From Cladophialophora immunda (Eukaryota; Ascomycota; Eurotiomycetes; Chaetothyriales; Herpotrichiellaceae): a stretch of 64,000 nt of DNA. Location: NCBI RefSeq assembly GCF_000835495.1, contig NW_015622543.1:2338806-2402805 (forward strand). The letters run 5' to 3'. The position numbers and the translations under genes were made by a program. Below are positions 33,087-42,644 of this stretch, piece by piece; positions within the stretch are counted from its first letter, which is position 1; each line of letters begins with the position of its first letter. The notes beneath the pieces were generated by a model. The model searched no databases and had not been told where the DNA came from. It saw nothing but the letters and a program-made list of their open reading frames with translations.

Positions 33087-34457
33087 ATGAGTCTCTTCGG
33101 ATCCTCGACTGCGAATCAGGCGCAGCCTGCGAAACCCGGCTTCTTCTCTTTCAGCAATCCTTCCTCAAACCAGCCGGCCGCTTCGACGTCGCTATTTGGC
33201 CAGCCGCAGACGCAGCAGCAGCAACAACAGAGCAGTCTACCAACCTTCAGCTTAGGCGCGCCCAAACCGCAGCCGCAGCAAACAGGTGGCTTGTTCGGCA
33301 CTTCGACGCAGACACAACAGAGTGGAGGTTTATTCGGGGCCGGTACGCAGCCTCAGCAGCAGACCGGAGGCCTCTTTGGCGCATCGCAATCTCAGCAACA
33401 GCCGGGCGGTTTATTCGGCACTTCAACCCAGCCCCAACAGCAGAGCGCATTTGGTTTCGGTCAATCACAGCAGGCGCCGCAGCAGCAACCACAGCGCCCT
33501 CTAGACCAGACACTGAGGTTCGGTCAGTCACAACAAGGACAACCCGGCGCTCAGTCACTCTGGGAGGAAGGCCGTGGCCTCAATGTCTTCAGATCAATAC
33601 CCGTGCAGATGAACATTGTCAAGAATAAGTGGGACCCCACCAGTCTGTCCTCACCACTGCGCGCATACCTGTACCAGCATGTCGAGAGCGAAACAGACGC
33701 GCTGAAATATCGCCCGGGGCCGGGAGAAGATGAGGACAAGTGGGAAGAAGCAGTTTCCAAAAGACCGGGACCTGACTGGGTGCCCCTCTTAGTCCAGGGG
33801 TTCTTTCAACTGGGACGAAAGGCTCAGATACAAATGGAGGCCGTCCAGAGATGCAACATGATGCTGCAAGAAATAAACACATCGCTCGATGTCCAGCTGG
33901 ACAAGCACCGCCAAAACGTGGCTACAAGGTTAGAAGAATGCAAGAGAAGACAAGCCGCGGCAGCTCAGCGGACACTGGCGCTCGCAGTCAAAGTTCAAAT
34001 CCTGCGCAATCGAGGCTACGTGATGGACAACGCTGAAGAGGAATTGAAAACAAAACTGGAGAAGCTGCAAGGCGAAGTCTTTGATCCCTCTCTGAATGCT
34101 CGAGAGCAGGAAGTCTGGGCGAGGATGCTAGGAATTCGAGAACGCGCGAAGAGACTAAAAGCCGAGATGGAAAAGCTTGCACCGGCGGCTACTGCCAACG
34201 GGGAAGACACTCCGTTGGACGAAGAGACGATCAAAGCTGCCAAAAAGGTGAGTACCTGTGACCAGGGCCCAATCGGCGACCTTGACAAGTCTGTCAATGA
34301 CAATGGAATTACTGACTTGTCTCCTGTGCAGACACTGGAGGCCTACGATATCCAACTCCGACATCTGCAGAAAGAATTGGAACTTGTGCAGCAAGAGTTT
34401 GATGAGTGGGAGAAGATTTCCAGAGATAGAGACATCGATGTCCCTCGGCGGAGGTAA
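33087..34457 (+). CDS. NUP57: FG-nucleoporin Nup57/Nup54 family
   Basis: Two exons: 33087-34247 and 34332-34457. The 84-nt intron (GTGAGT donor, GTGCAG acceptor) is a multiple of three and has no stop, so the unspliced frame also reads through. Spliced length is 428 residues. The N-terminal 150 residues are a Gln-rich GLFG-type FG domain (SLFGQPQ, GGLFGTS, GGLFGAG, FGFGQSQ). Next comes the conserved Nup54 core, LWEEGRGLNVFRSIPVQ and KNKWDPTSLSSPLRAYLYQH, about residues 160-205. The C-terminal half is a set of coiled coils. Nup57 with Nup49 and Nsp1 forms the central transport channel trimer of the nuclear pore. A branch-point and acceptor-like CTAACAAATACAG just before the ATG (33066-33078) hints at an intron in the 5' untranslated region. 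Confidence 0.93.
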   Translation: MSLFGSSTANQAQPAKPGFFSFSNPSSNQPAASTSLFGQPQTQQQQQQSSLPTFSLGAPKPQPQQTGGLFGTSTQTQQSGGLFGAGTQPQQQTGGLFGASQSQQQPGGLFGTSTQPQQQSAFGFGQSQQAPQQQPQRPLDQTLRFGQSQQGQPGAQSLWEEGRGLNVFRSIPVQMNIVKNKWDPTSLSSPLRAYLYQHVESETDALKYRPGPGEDEDKWEEAVSKRPGPDWVPLLVQGFFQLGRKAQIQMEAVQRCNMMLQEINTSLDVQLDKHRQNVATRLEECKRRQAAAAQRTLALAVKVQILRNRGYVMDNAEEELKTKLEKLQGEVFDPSLNAREQEVWARMLGIRERAKRLKAEMEKLAPAATANGEDTPLDEETIKAAKKVSTCDQGPIGDLDKSVNDNGITDLSPVQTLEAYDIQLRHLQKELELVQQEFDEWEKISRDRDIDVPRRR

Positions 34458-34873
34458 TCAAATTAAGGAGGTTGGGAAAAACTTGTAAAAGAGTTCAACA
34501 GAAAACAATGCCACAGGGGCTCGCGGACCCGTCGCAGGACGTGCATGGAAAGGCGAGGCGAGGCGAGGCGAGGCGGCACGAACATCTTGAATAGTGACTG
34601 TTGACGATGATTTGGAATCCAGAATTTGAGAAGATGTTGTCTCTATCAAAACAATGCCCGTTCGAACGAGAGTCCGAAGGTCCCAGCTGCTGTTTACTGG
34701 GAACAGATAGTGTACAAGCTAGTGTACAGAGAGGTCTTCCTCCTATTTGAACCTCATCTTGATATACGGGGAGGCGCCTTTGCGTAGAGCTTGCTCAACG
34801 AGTTCCCTGCCCCCGTCGTTCGGCAGGGACATCACCCCGTGAGGGATCGGCCGAAGGAATCGGCGTGGCCTTT
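34458..34873. other. Convergent intergenic region with GGCGA repeats
   Basis: A 416-bp gap between the 3' ends of the nucleoporin and Tom5 genes. It contains five tandem GGCGA units at 34551-34576. Nothing else is recognised. Confidence 0.5.
34551..34576. repeat. GGCGA pentanucleotide repeat
   Basis: Five tandem copies of GGCGA (AGGCG in register) lie in the 3' flank of the nucleoporin gene. Simple repeat. Confidence 0.85.
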
Positions 34874-35338
34874 TTAGAAGAGTTTGCTCGCCCAATCGAC
34901 AACGTGAGGCGCTAGTTCCCGGAAGAATTCATCGTCAGCCAGGCTTGATCAAACCAGTATTTGTGTTGGTTTTCCTCAACAAATTTAGATTTTCTTGTTC
35001 TCTTCCCGTCTGAGCGCCGTCTCTTGTTCCCACCCACCAAAATCCCGAACCGGTCGATCTTGGAGGTACAGGGGACCAGAATGGGGCCTCAGGGGGAGAG
35101 GTAGATAGATGATGGATGCAACGTACAGAACCAGAGTGCGATGCAGGCGACGGTGAAGAACTGCACCTGCGCGGTGGCCTGGGCCTCGCCCTCGTGGATC
35201 TCTTTCTCGGAGAGCTGGTCTTGTGCTGGTTCAGGATGCGATTCGTCAGCCATGATGAGAGCCGTCAAGCGAGGGACATGTGGGGGACTATAAGCGACTG
35301 GGTGTTTATGACGAGACAAACTTACGTCCGGCGAACAT
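34874..35338 (-). CDS. TOM5: Mitochondrial import receptor subunit Tom5
   Basis: Three small exons reconstructed by eye: 35338-35326 (13 nt), 35225-35127 (99 nt) and 34911-34874 (38 nt). Introns are 100 nt (GTAAGT...CCAG) and 215 nt (GTACGT...CTAG). The phases fit exactly and give 49 residues, starting MFAGPQDQLSEKEIHEGEA and ending VVDWASKLF. This is the size and layout of fungal Tom5: an MF-G start, a short acidic amphipathic N-terminus, and a single C-terminal membrane segment (about 25-43) with an LWFSP element, as in yeast Tom5 (LWVSP). Tom5 is a tail-anchored outer-membrane subunit of the TOM translocase that helps hand precursors to Tom40. An alternative single-exon reading from an ATG in intron 1 (MADESHPEP...) continues into exon 2 but lacks the MF start. 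The family call is moderately confident; RNA evidence would settle the exons. Confidence 0.72.
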
Positions 35339-36971
35339 CGTGAGAGAGTCGATCTGGTCTGTCTCGGGGAAAGGGCTTTGAGTGCAAATTGGCAGCTAAG
35401 AAGGCCTTGATCTGTGGAGCAGGCTGGTGGGAAGGGCTCGAACTCTTCGAAAAACAAGCAGAAAGCAGACGCTGGGTGAGATAGTCAAGGACTGATGTGT
35501 AGACTCAGTTCCAAGCAGCAGATCCTCTTGTCTGATGTCGAACAAGTCGTTTGACTTTCCGCATTGGAGGCGGAATTTCTCCGCAGTTGGACTCGCTGCT
35601 CTAGGAAATGTTATGAGATCTGACACGCAACTACTACTCGAACGCCATAGTCCTCGTAGTATCTGAAACTACAGTGGCCTGCTCTTCTGATCGGTTAAGC
35701 TGTTAACATATGTTGCTCGAGAATGTTTATCCTTACCCTGGTGGCACCCTTTGAAGGAGACGACGTCGACTGAGAACAAGCTAATTGGAGCACCAAAAGT
35801 ATCGGTGGCACAGCCATTGAAGCGACATTCAATCACGGTCAGAATGCCTGAGAGCACCTCCTACTCATTGCGCCACCTTCTCTGTCCGGTGGTCGGTGTA
35901 GGATATCGAGTTGTTGCTCAGAGCCACGGCCCAAGCCTCATCTGCTGTAGTTGTTCTGGTCAGGGCTTTTGGCTCTGTGTGACTGACAATCTTGAAGGCC
36001 GACCAACAGAGCTGTAGGAACTGCATAATTCTTGCTCAGATGCGCATCGAGCATACCAAAACAATGGAAGATGCTGTGGGAAGTAAGACACACACATGGC
36101 AAGGTAAAAGCGGCGAGCTTGTTACCTTCGCCGCACCGCTTTCACTTTTTATAACGCAAGAGCTCTCTGCTCAATGGCTGCTTGGGTTCGAACGGACCTC
36201 GAACGCCATCTCCACCCACTGTTGGGCCATGTCAACGGCAGGTCTGCCTGGCCTGCGCGGCGATACTCCCTTTGGAGCCAAGGGCGTCAACCTCTCACCA
36301 AGGTGTGCTCTCCCACATCCAGCCCAGTACGCGGGGGGGCAAAGAAATCTGAGTTCAGGTTGCCTTGGTTGATCTCCTTCTACCTTGCACTGGGACCAGT
36401 TGAAAACAACAACGGCCATACGTCGGAATGACTGGACAACTCTGTTGGGCATCTTATCGTCCACGTCTGTCTAGAATGACGGCCTCCTGCTGGCCCATCC
36501 CGATGGCGTGATCAATGTTGGACATTCTGGTACATATCGTGGACAAACAGATGGGGCATGTGGGCAATTCAGAGCATCACGACGGCAAAGTTTAGGTGAT
36601 GTTCTACTCTACCAGAATCAAACAATTGCGCGGCCCAATGCCAAACCCCAGCCATCCAAGATCTGGCCATGGCTATACTCGGCCCTCCCAATAGGCGCCC
36701 GGAACGGACAACGCAGCCAAGGCTGAGAACGTCAGGGCTGTACCCACTATAGGATGATGTGCGTGAAACAGATGCTGTCGGCTTCTTGTTTGCGACGTGC
36801 TGCACATCCATGCATGCCGTGGCCGAATAAGTGGACTGCATGACGACACCTGGAGGGCCTTCAGCATCAGAGACTCGAAGTTGTCTCTTGGCCATATATG
36901 ACCGATCTCATTAAAGGGGCATTTCCTCGCGCCTGACACCGTCGTTTTGTCGAGGCTTCCATACCTCCAAA
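35339..36971. other. Divergent intergenic region
   Basis: About 1.6 kb between the Tom5 and MFS permease start codons. Short overlapping frames occur on both strands, but none is protein-like or has a recognisable motif. Confidence 0.45.
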
Positions 36972-38783
36972 ATGGCCGAGAAAATCGCCGGCCCCTTCGT
37001 GGATCTATACCGCCACCTCTCCAGCAAGGGCAGGAAGCTCCAGAATGTCTCTTCCGAAAAGGGCATATCCCCTGAGAGTCTCCTCGCCCTTCTCCACGAC
37101 AATGGAAGAGTCAACGATGTTATTCGCCGGCAGCTTCAAGACACAGACGGAAAGGAGATACTAGCCATATCGAAGAGGATCAAGAGGCTACTCGATGTTT
37201 GCCTCGTATTCATGGCCTGGATCATGTTTGCTCTGAATTCCTTCGACCGGGTAGGTGACCTCGTCCGTTCCTGGGTCTTTATCCTCCGGAAGCTAATTGC
37301 CATATGCCTGCAGAGCAGTCTCGGGAATGCACGAGTCATGGGCTTGCAGCAAGATCTGGACATGAACTCAAACCAGTACGGTCTCGCCATGATGCTGCTT
37401 TTTATTGCATATGTCATGGCACAGGTTCCCTCGAACTACTACCTGGCAAAGGGACGCCCTTCAATCTATCTCCCCGGCGTGATGGTCCTTTGGGGCTGTG
37501 TGTGCACGGCCACGGCATTCGTGAAGGCTCCGTCACAGTTGTACGCAGTGCGCTTCCTCTTGGGTCTCCTGGAGGCGCCTTTCTGCGTCGGCTGCCTGTT
37601 CCTCATCTCGTCCTGGTACACAAGGACCGAGCTTGGGCTACGCAGTGCCATCCTTTTGACCGCGCCCATGACGGCGAACGCCTTCTCTGGCCTTATCGCT
37701 TTTGGAATCTACGACACAATCGACGGAGCAAGGGGCCTGGAGGGCTGGCGCTGGCTGTTCGTTGTAGGCGGTGTCAGCACGGTCTTCATTGCTTGCGTCG
37801 CTTTTTACGTCCTTCCGGATTTCCCGTCCAACACCCGCTACCTTTCTGAGAAAGAGCTCGCGGTTGCTCAACTGCGATTGATTGCCGACGGTGTTCAGGC
37901 TGATGAAAGCGAAAATGGCCGCTGGCGTGGCCTAGCCATGGCCGTCAGCAGCTGGCAGGTGTGGGTTTTCGCGGGGATGTTCCTGCTTCTGGCGATCGGC
38001 GCATCGGTACACAACTTCTTCCCCTCGGTCGTCAACACGCTCGGGTTTTCCCGAAACACGACCCTGTGGATGACGGCGCCTCCGTATCTCGTTGGAGTTG
38101 TCGTCACCATCGCCAACAGCCTGTTCGCTGACCGGCATCGAAACGCTTCTTTCCACGTTATCGGGCCGGCCGCGCTGGCAACGCTGGGTTTCTTGCTATT
38201 CTTGCTCGACCCACCGTCCGCACGAGGCGGTGTGTGGCTTCGCTACGCCGCGGCTTTCCTCATGATTGTTGGTGCGCATTCGGGGTATCCGGTCGTTCTC
38301 TCTTGGGCACAGAAGACAGTACGCCGGCCTAGAGAGATGCGAGCTTGCGCTATCGCCATCATCAATGCCTCTGGAAGCATATCACAGGTGAGTCGAGACG
38401 AACCCCATGGCGATCCATGGGCTGGAGAGGGAGACCATTCCGCTGCTCTGTTCCCCTTTCGGCACCTCCAGTCATCGTACGAAGAGAATTTGGACTCCGA
38501 CACTCACCCATTGGTAGTCCGTGATGCTGATTAATGTTTACAGATCGTAACTTCCGAACTGTATCCAAATCGATGGGCGCCGAGGTATGTACAGTCGATG
38601 TCTCTGAATACATCGTGCGCCCTGGGAGCTATATTGCTTGCGATTCTCATGCGTACGATGCTGCGACGTCAGAACAAGAGACTGGATCGAGAAGAGGCGG
38701 CTGTCATTGCTGCGATGCAGGACTTCCCGGGTACGGATGCAGCAGGACAGGCGACAGGACTTTCGTGGAGGTACATCACTTGA
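36972..38783 (+). CDS. MFS permease of the allantoate/anion:cation symporter (Dal5-like) family
   Basis: Three exons: 36972-37250, 37314-38387 and 38544-38783. Intron 1 is 63 nt, in frame and stop-free (GTAGGT...GCAG). Intron 2 is 156 nt (GTGAGT...TACAG). The product is 530 residues. The splice at intron 1 restores the family signature LNSFDRSSLGNARVMGLQQDL, and the one at intron 2 restores SISQIVTSELYPNRWAPRY. About twelve membrane segments are readable. The segment RFLLGLLEAPFCVGC with SSWYTRTELGLR is typical of Dal5-type transporters of the major facilitator superfamily, which import organic anions such as allantoate, vitamins or other carboxylates. Cytosolic N- and C-termini flank the core. 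The substrate cannot be inferred. It is not next to a recognisable catabolic gene. Confidence 0.92.
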
Positions 38784-39902
38784 CACGACGATTTCTTCCC
38801 TCGCACACAAGTCGCCCCGATGCCACGAGGCTGAGGCTAGTCCCGCGCAGCGGCAGGCGTCGAGTCCGCCATTTCCGACGACGGAACATACGGTCCTCAA
38901 ATCATCTGGAGGCCACCTTTGCACGCACTACTCCGTACTTTTGGGCGATTCACAAAGTCATTCGTTTTCGAGTACTCTGTAGACAGATCTCTCGGCCGGC
39001 CAACGGTCGCGGTGCCAAATACATTGTCGCCAGAATTTTGGAGCCGGCCACAAGCGATCTGTCACCGTGCTATTGCCCCTGTGAGTCCGGCGTCTGAGCC
39101 GCCCCCGAGTCTGGGCTTTTCGATCAGCCCAGATCTTAATGGCTTGGTTTATCGGCCTCGTTGGGCGCCTCATGAAATCCATTCACCGCAATTCGCCATA
39201 TCCGAATCTGACAATTTCCATGCTGGAAAGACGCAATCTGTCACGGGCAAGCCGGGCGTTGTGCAACGGTGGCCCAAATCGCCTCTGGCCTCTGTCAATC
39301 ACCCATGTCGTCCCTGTGCTAGCTCATGATTTACCCCGGGGCCGGTATTGAAATCGAACTGATTTGGCCCGGATCCAGCCCCTTCGGGCACTCCAGGCTG
39401 CCACAGGGGCCAATGCTTTTGGCGGGCCCCCAATCTCGGATAACAGACCGACCAGTTTCATCACCCAACGTGCCTATCGCATTAATTTTCGAACATCGTG
39501 GAGAATGCTCGCCGCTCGAGGCTCAGCCATCATTGGCGAAAAGCAGCTGGTCGCCTTAAAAGTTGATTCTGCCATAGTTTGGCCCGTTTCAACGGAAGAT
39601 CTCAACATGGAGCAACCCACTTGCGAGACGGCGCGTGTGATGCCTGCATTTTGGAAATAATGGAACGGTAAGTGCAAGAGCTCTGCCACACATGGCACAG
39701 GCTAGCCTCGCATCAGGCGAACTGCGTCTCCGTCTGTGTGTGTCTCCTGTCACCGTTCTTCGTCAATGCTCCTACGGTGAAGGCGAAAGCTGTGCACACA
39801 TTCCTCCCTCGAGGCTCAAGAGACAATCTCGGCCTTTGTTCCTCGAGTACGCGCCATATACAACACACACATAACGAGGTCCAACTGTCCTGCTAGACGC
39901 AA
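38784..39902. other. Intergenic region
   Basis: About 1.1 kb in tandem orientation. Overlapping frames exist but none resembles a protein family. The last 150 bases before 39903 should be the promoter and leader of the next gene. Confidence 0.45.
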
Positions 39903-40851
39903 ATGTCGCACAGAAATGTAACGGCTCCCGTCTCTCCCTCGGATGCAGCCCGCGAAAATTCCACGGCAACCTCAAGCGCGACGACAGAAAAGTACCCAGC
40001 CAACACTTCCACGTACCAACAGTTTCCCGAAGTCGTGCCCGAGGCTCCATTCCAGCCTCACGGACAACCAGAACTCGTCTATCAACAGCAGCAGTACCCT
40101 TATGCAAATGCCTACGCACCAGAAGCGGGCCAGCCGGTGTCGCCTCCCCCCAGACCCAATCCCTGGGGCCTGTCGCCGCTCGCGTTCGGACTGTTGGTGG
40201 GAGCAATTACGGCCGTTGTGGTGGGCGGCGCAGTGGGCGGTGGTGTTGCAGGAGCGCTGTCAGGGGACAACTCGAACTCATCAAGGTAGGATGAATTTCT
40301 GCTCGTCCATGCGGACGATAGGCTGAATACAGTGAAGTCTACAAGTTTCAACAGTGACCGTCACCTCGAGTGCGACAGCGACTCTAACGCAGTCAACCAC
40401 AACCTCGTCCGGTCTCCCCGCCCCCGCGTCGCTGGAAAACTTCGTCGTACCTGAACCTTATTACGTCGATAGCCTACAAGACCCTGGCTGTGCGAACAGC
40501 AACTCCCGAATCGACGTTCAATACGACACCTCTTTCGACATCTTTTGCGGTGTCGACATGTTGAACCACGTTGCGGACGAGAACAACCCGGACTTACAGG
40601 TCGCTGATGTGGTGGGCTTGTTCGCTTACAGCCTCACCGATTGTCTGTACGCTTGCGCCAACGCAATACATTTCACCCAGTTGTATGGTCAAGATCAGCC
40701 AGGTGGGAACATGCAGACGTGTGCAGGGGTCACGTGGACCTATCAGATGGCCCAGAGTAACTCGTCAAACTATGCGAATTGTTGGTTAAAAAATGGTACG
40801 TCGACTGGATTTCAGAGCAATACATGCATCAGTGCGAAGCTGGTCACGTGA
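39903..40851 (+). CDS. Single-pass membrane protein with Cys-rich extracellular domain
   Basis: Two exons are likely. Exon 1 starts at 39903 and ends at 40285, before a GTAGGA donor. The acceptor is uncertain: TTTCAACAG at 40354 is the best match but breaks the frame, whereas the weaker CTCGAG ending at 40370 keeps it, giving an 85-nt intron and about 287 residues. The N-terminal 90 residues are Pro/Tyr/Gln-rich and disordered. A glycine-rich membrane helix (LAFGLLVGAITAVVVGGAVG) follows at about 98-120, then a Ser/Thr linker. The distal domain has spaced cysteines (DPGCANSN, DIFCGVDM, LTDCLYACANAI, MQTCAGVTW, YANCWLKNG, SNTCISA) resembling the PAN/apple-like modules of fungal surface proteins. 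It is probably a plasma-membrane or wall-facing protein; function is unknown. Confidence 0.72.
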
Positions 40852-41403
40852 GAGAGTCAAAATGGCGTTTCTGGGGTCTCTCTGGGGTCACTAGCGTTGA
40901 TAGAGGTAAAACCCTAGGCCTAGGGTTAGGGTTAGGGTTAGGGTTATTCTACTTGTTTACTGACTCTATGCTCTATCCCTTGTAATAACTTTATATCAGA
41001 GGGTGGGAAGGGTTGAGTAGTGGAACCTTAGTCCCCTATGGCCTAGCTGAGCAATACCACCTGGGCTAGCTTCGCAGATATAAAGAACGAAACTATTGGT
41101 TCTGTCATCCTATAACTAGCCAATAGAAAATGAGCGACAGCCAGTTCTCTATCAAAAGAGCCGATTCAGTATCAGTCACGTGATGTTGAAGTCTGACTCG
41201 TGAGGGCGCGCTTGGCGTCCGACTTCGTTCATCACTGGCATGTTGTCGTTTGCTGCTGTCGCAACTTCTTTTGTCTTCGAACTCACGAATCTCAAGGAGC
41301 TTGATCATCGAGACCTCTCCTTTCTCCGAACTGACCTGTCGATCTCCAGTTGTGTTCTCCGAAACTCTACCAATCGTGTCCATCCCCAGGTGGTGCTACA
41401 ATC
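40852..41403. other. Intergenic region containing telomere-like array
   Basis: A 550-bp gap between two plus-strand genes. Apart from the TTAGGG array it holds the promoter of the Iws1 gene, with no other gene visible. Confidence 0.55.
40911..40946 (+). repeat. Interstitial telomeric repeat (TTAGGG) with inverted arm
   Basis: Positions 40921-40946 read TAGGG, three full TTAGGG units and a final TTA. Directly before it, ACCCTAGGCC forms a short inverted arm, so the block begins as a CCCTAGGCCTAGGG palindrome. TTAGGG is the usual telomere repeat of filamentous fungi. The array lies well inside a gene-rich region, about 60 bp after the stop of the membrane-protein gene. Confidence 0.9.
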
Positions 41404-42644
41404 ATGAGTGACTACGGAGAGGAGGCACCACCCCCCGACGCCGAGGGCCTCGATCGACCAGACGAAAATGAAGACGAGCTCGACGACCTGCACGACGAAT
41501 TTCAAGACCCCCAACCAGAGCACGATGCCGACACTCGGCCCAACGCAGCCGACGACTCTGACGATGAATCGCTGCTCTCCGAAGTCGACGAAGCCCAGTT
41601 CGCGGATTTCGACCCCAAAGCCGTCGAGGTCGCCCCCGACTTTGACACGCTGAACAAGGCCATCAAAGTGAAGAAGAGGAAGAGAGCTGAGGGCGAGGAA
41701 CCGGTGCCGAAGAAGAAGAAAGAGCGAAGGAGGGAGAAGAAATCACGACGAGCAGAGAGCGAGGCCTTTTCGGGTGGCGATGAGGTTGAGGGCAAGAGAT
41801 CGCGCAAGCCGAAGGCGGCCGGTGGAGAAACTCGGCCGCGCGAGCGAGTGGAGATCAACGACGAGGACTTGACACCTGAGGAGCGCAGAAGACGGGCGTT
41901 GGACAGGGCAATGGACGCTGCGGTCAAGAGATCCTCGGGCAAGAGAATCAGAAAGGGCGAGATTGTGAGTACCCACAGGCAAACATGCCGCCACCGAGTA
42001 CTGACGACGTCCAGGACCTCGAGCAAGCCGCAGACGCAGAGATCGAGGACTTGCGGAACCGAATGATCACGGCGGCTGAAACCGACGGAGAATTGGTACG
42101 ACAAGGTCTACCTGCCTCTCAGAAACTCAAGATGCTGCCCGAAGTGGTGAGCCTGCTGAACCGGAACACATACGTCCAGTCGATTCTCGACCCGGAGATG
42201 AATCTACTGGAGGCGGTCCGGTTTTTCCTGGAGCCTCTGACCGACGGCAGTCTGCCGGCGTACAACATCCAGCGGGAGTTGTTCGCGGCTCTTGCCAAGC
42301 TGCCCATGAACAAGGAGACGTTGATCTCTTCTGGCATCGGCAAAGTCATTCTGTTCTATCGCAAATCCAAGAAGGCCGAACCGGCGATCAAACGACAAGC
42401 TACGAAGCTCATGGAGGACTGGTCGAGGCCGATTTTGGGTCGGAGCGACGACCACACGAAGAAAGTCTGGGCCACGGCCGAGTACGATCCAACCAGGAGG
42501 CAAGAGGCCGCTCCCGCTGCCATTCCCAAGGCGAAATCCAATATTGCTCCAGGCGAGAGAGTGAGCAATAGGGCCAGGGTTCAGACGAGTCACCTGAACT
42601 TCCACATCGTTCCCCAGGTCTCGTCTACTGTTCCGCACCGCTAG
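41404..42644 (+). CDS. IWS1: Transcription elongation factor Iws1/Spn1
   Basis: Two exons: 41404-41964 and 42015-42644. The 50-nt intron has a GTGAGT donor, a TACTGACGA branch and a CCAG acceptor; the product is 396 residues. The N-terminal half is acidic, then strongly basic with nuclear-localisation-like runs (KKKRKR-type at about 98-120). The folded core begins near residue 185 with AADAEIEDLRNRM. The TFIIS N-terminal (LW) domain is at about 220-310 (KLKMLPEVVSLLNRN, LLEAVRFFLEPLTDGSLP, NIQRELFAALAKLPM), then LMEDWSRPILGRSDD. Iws1 binds Spt6 and RNA polymerase II and acts in elongation, mRNA processing and chromatin. Removing the intron joins KGEI directly to DLEQAADAE, matching the family. 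Identification is confident. Confidence 0.95.

Noticed and set aside
36185..36210. A GGGTTCGAAC-like sequence resembling a tRNA B box.
   Set aside because: The flanking bases do not form acceptor, anticodon or T stems and no A box is placed correctly upstream.
38388..38543. Read-through of the second MFS intron as coding sequence giving a 520-codon product.
   Set aside because: The signature SISQIVTSELYPNRWAPRY is only restored by splicing, and the read-through tail is not membrane-like.
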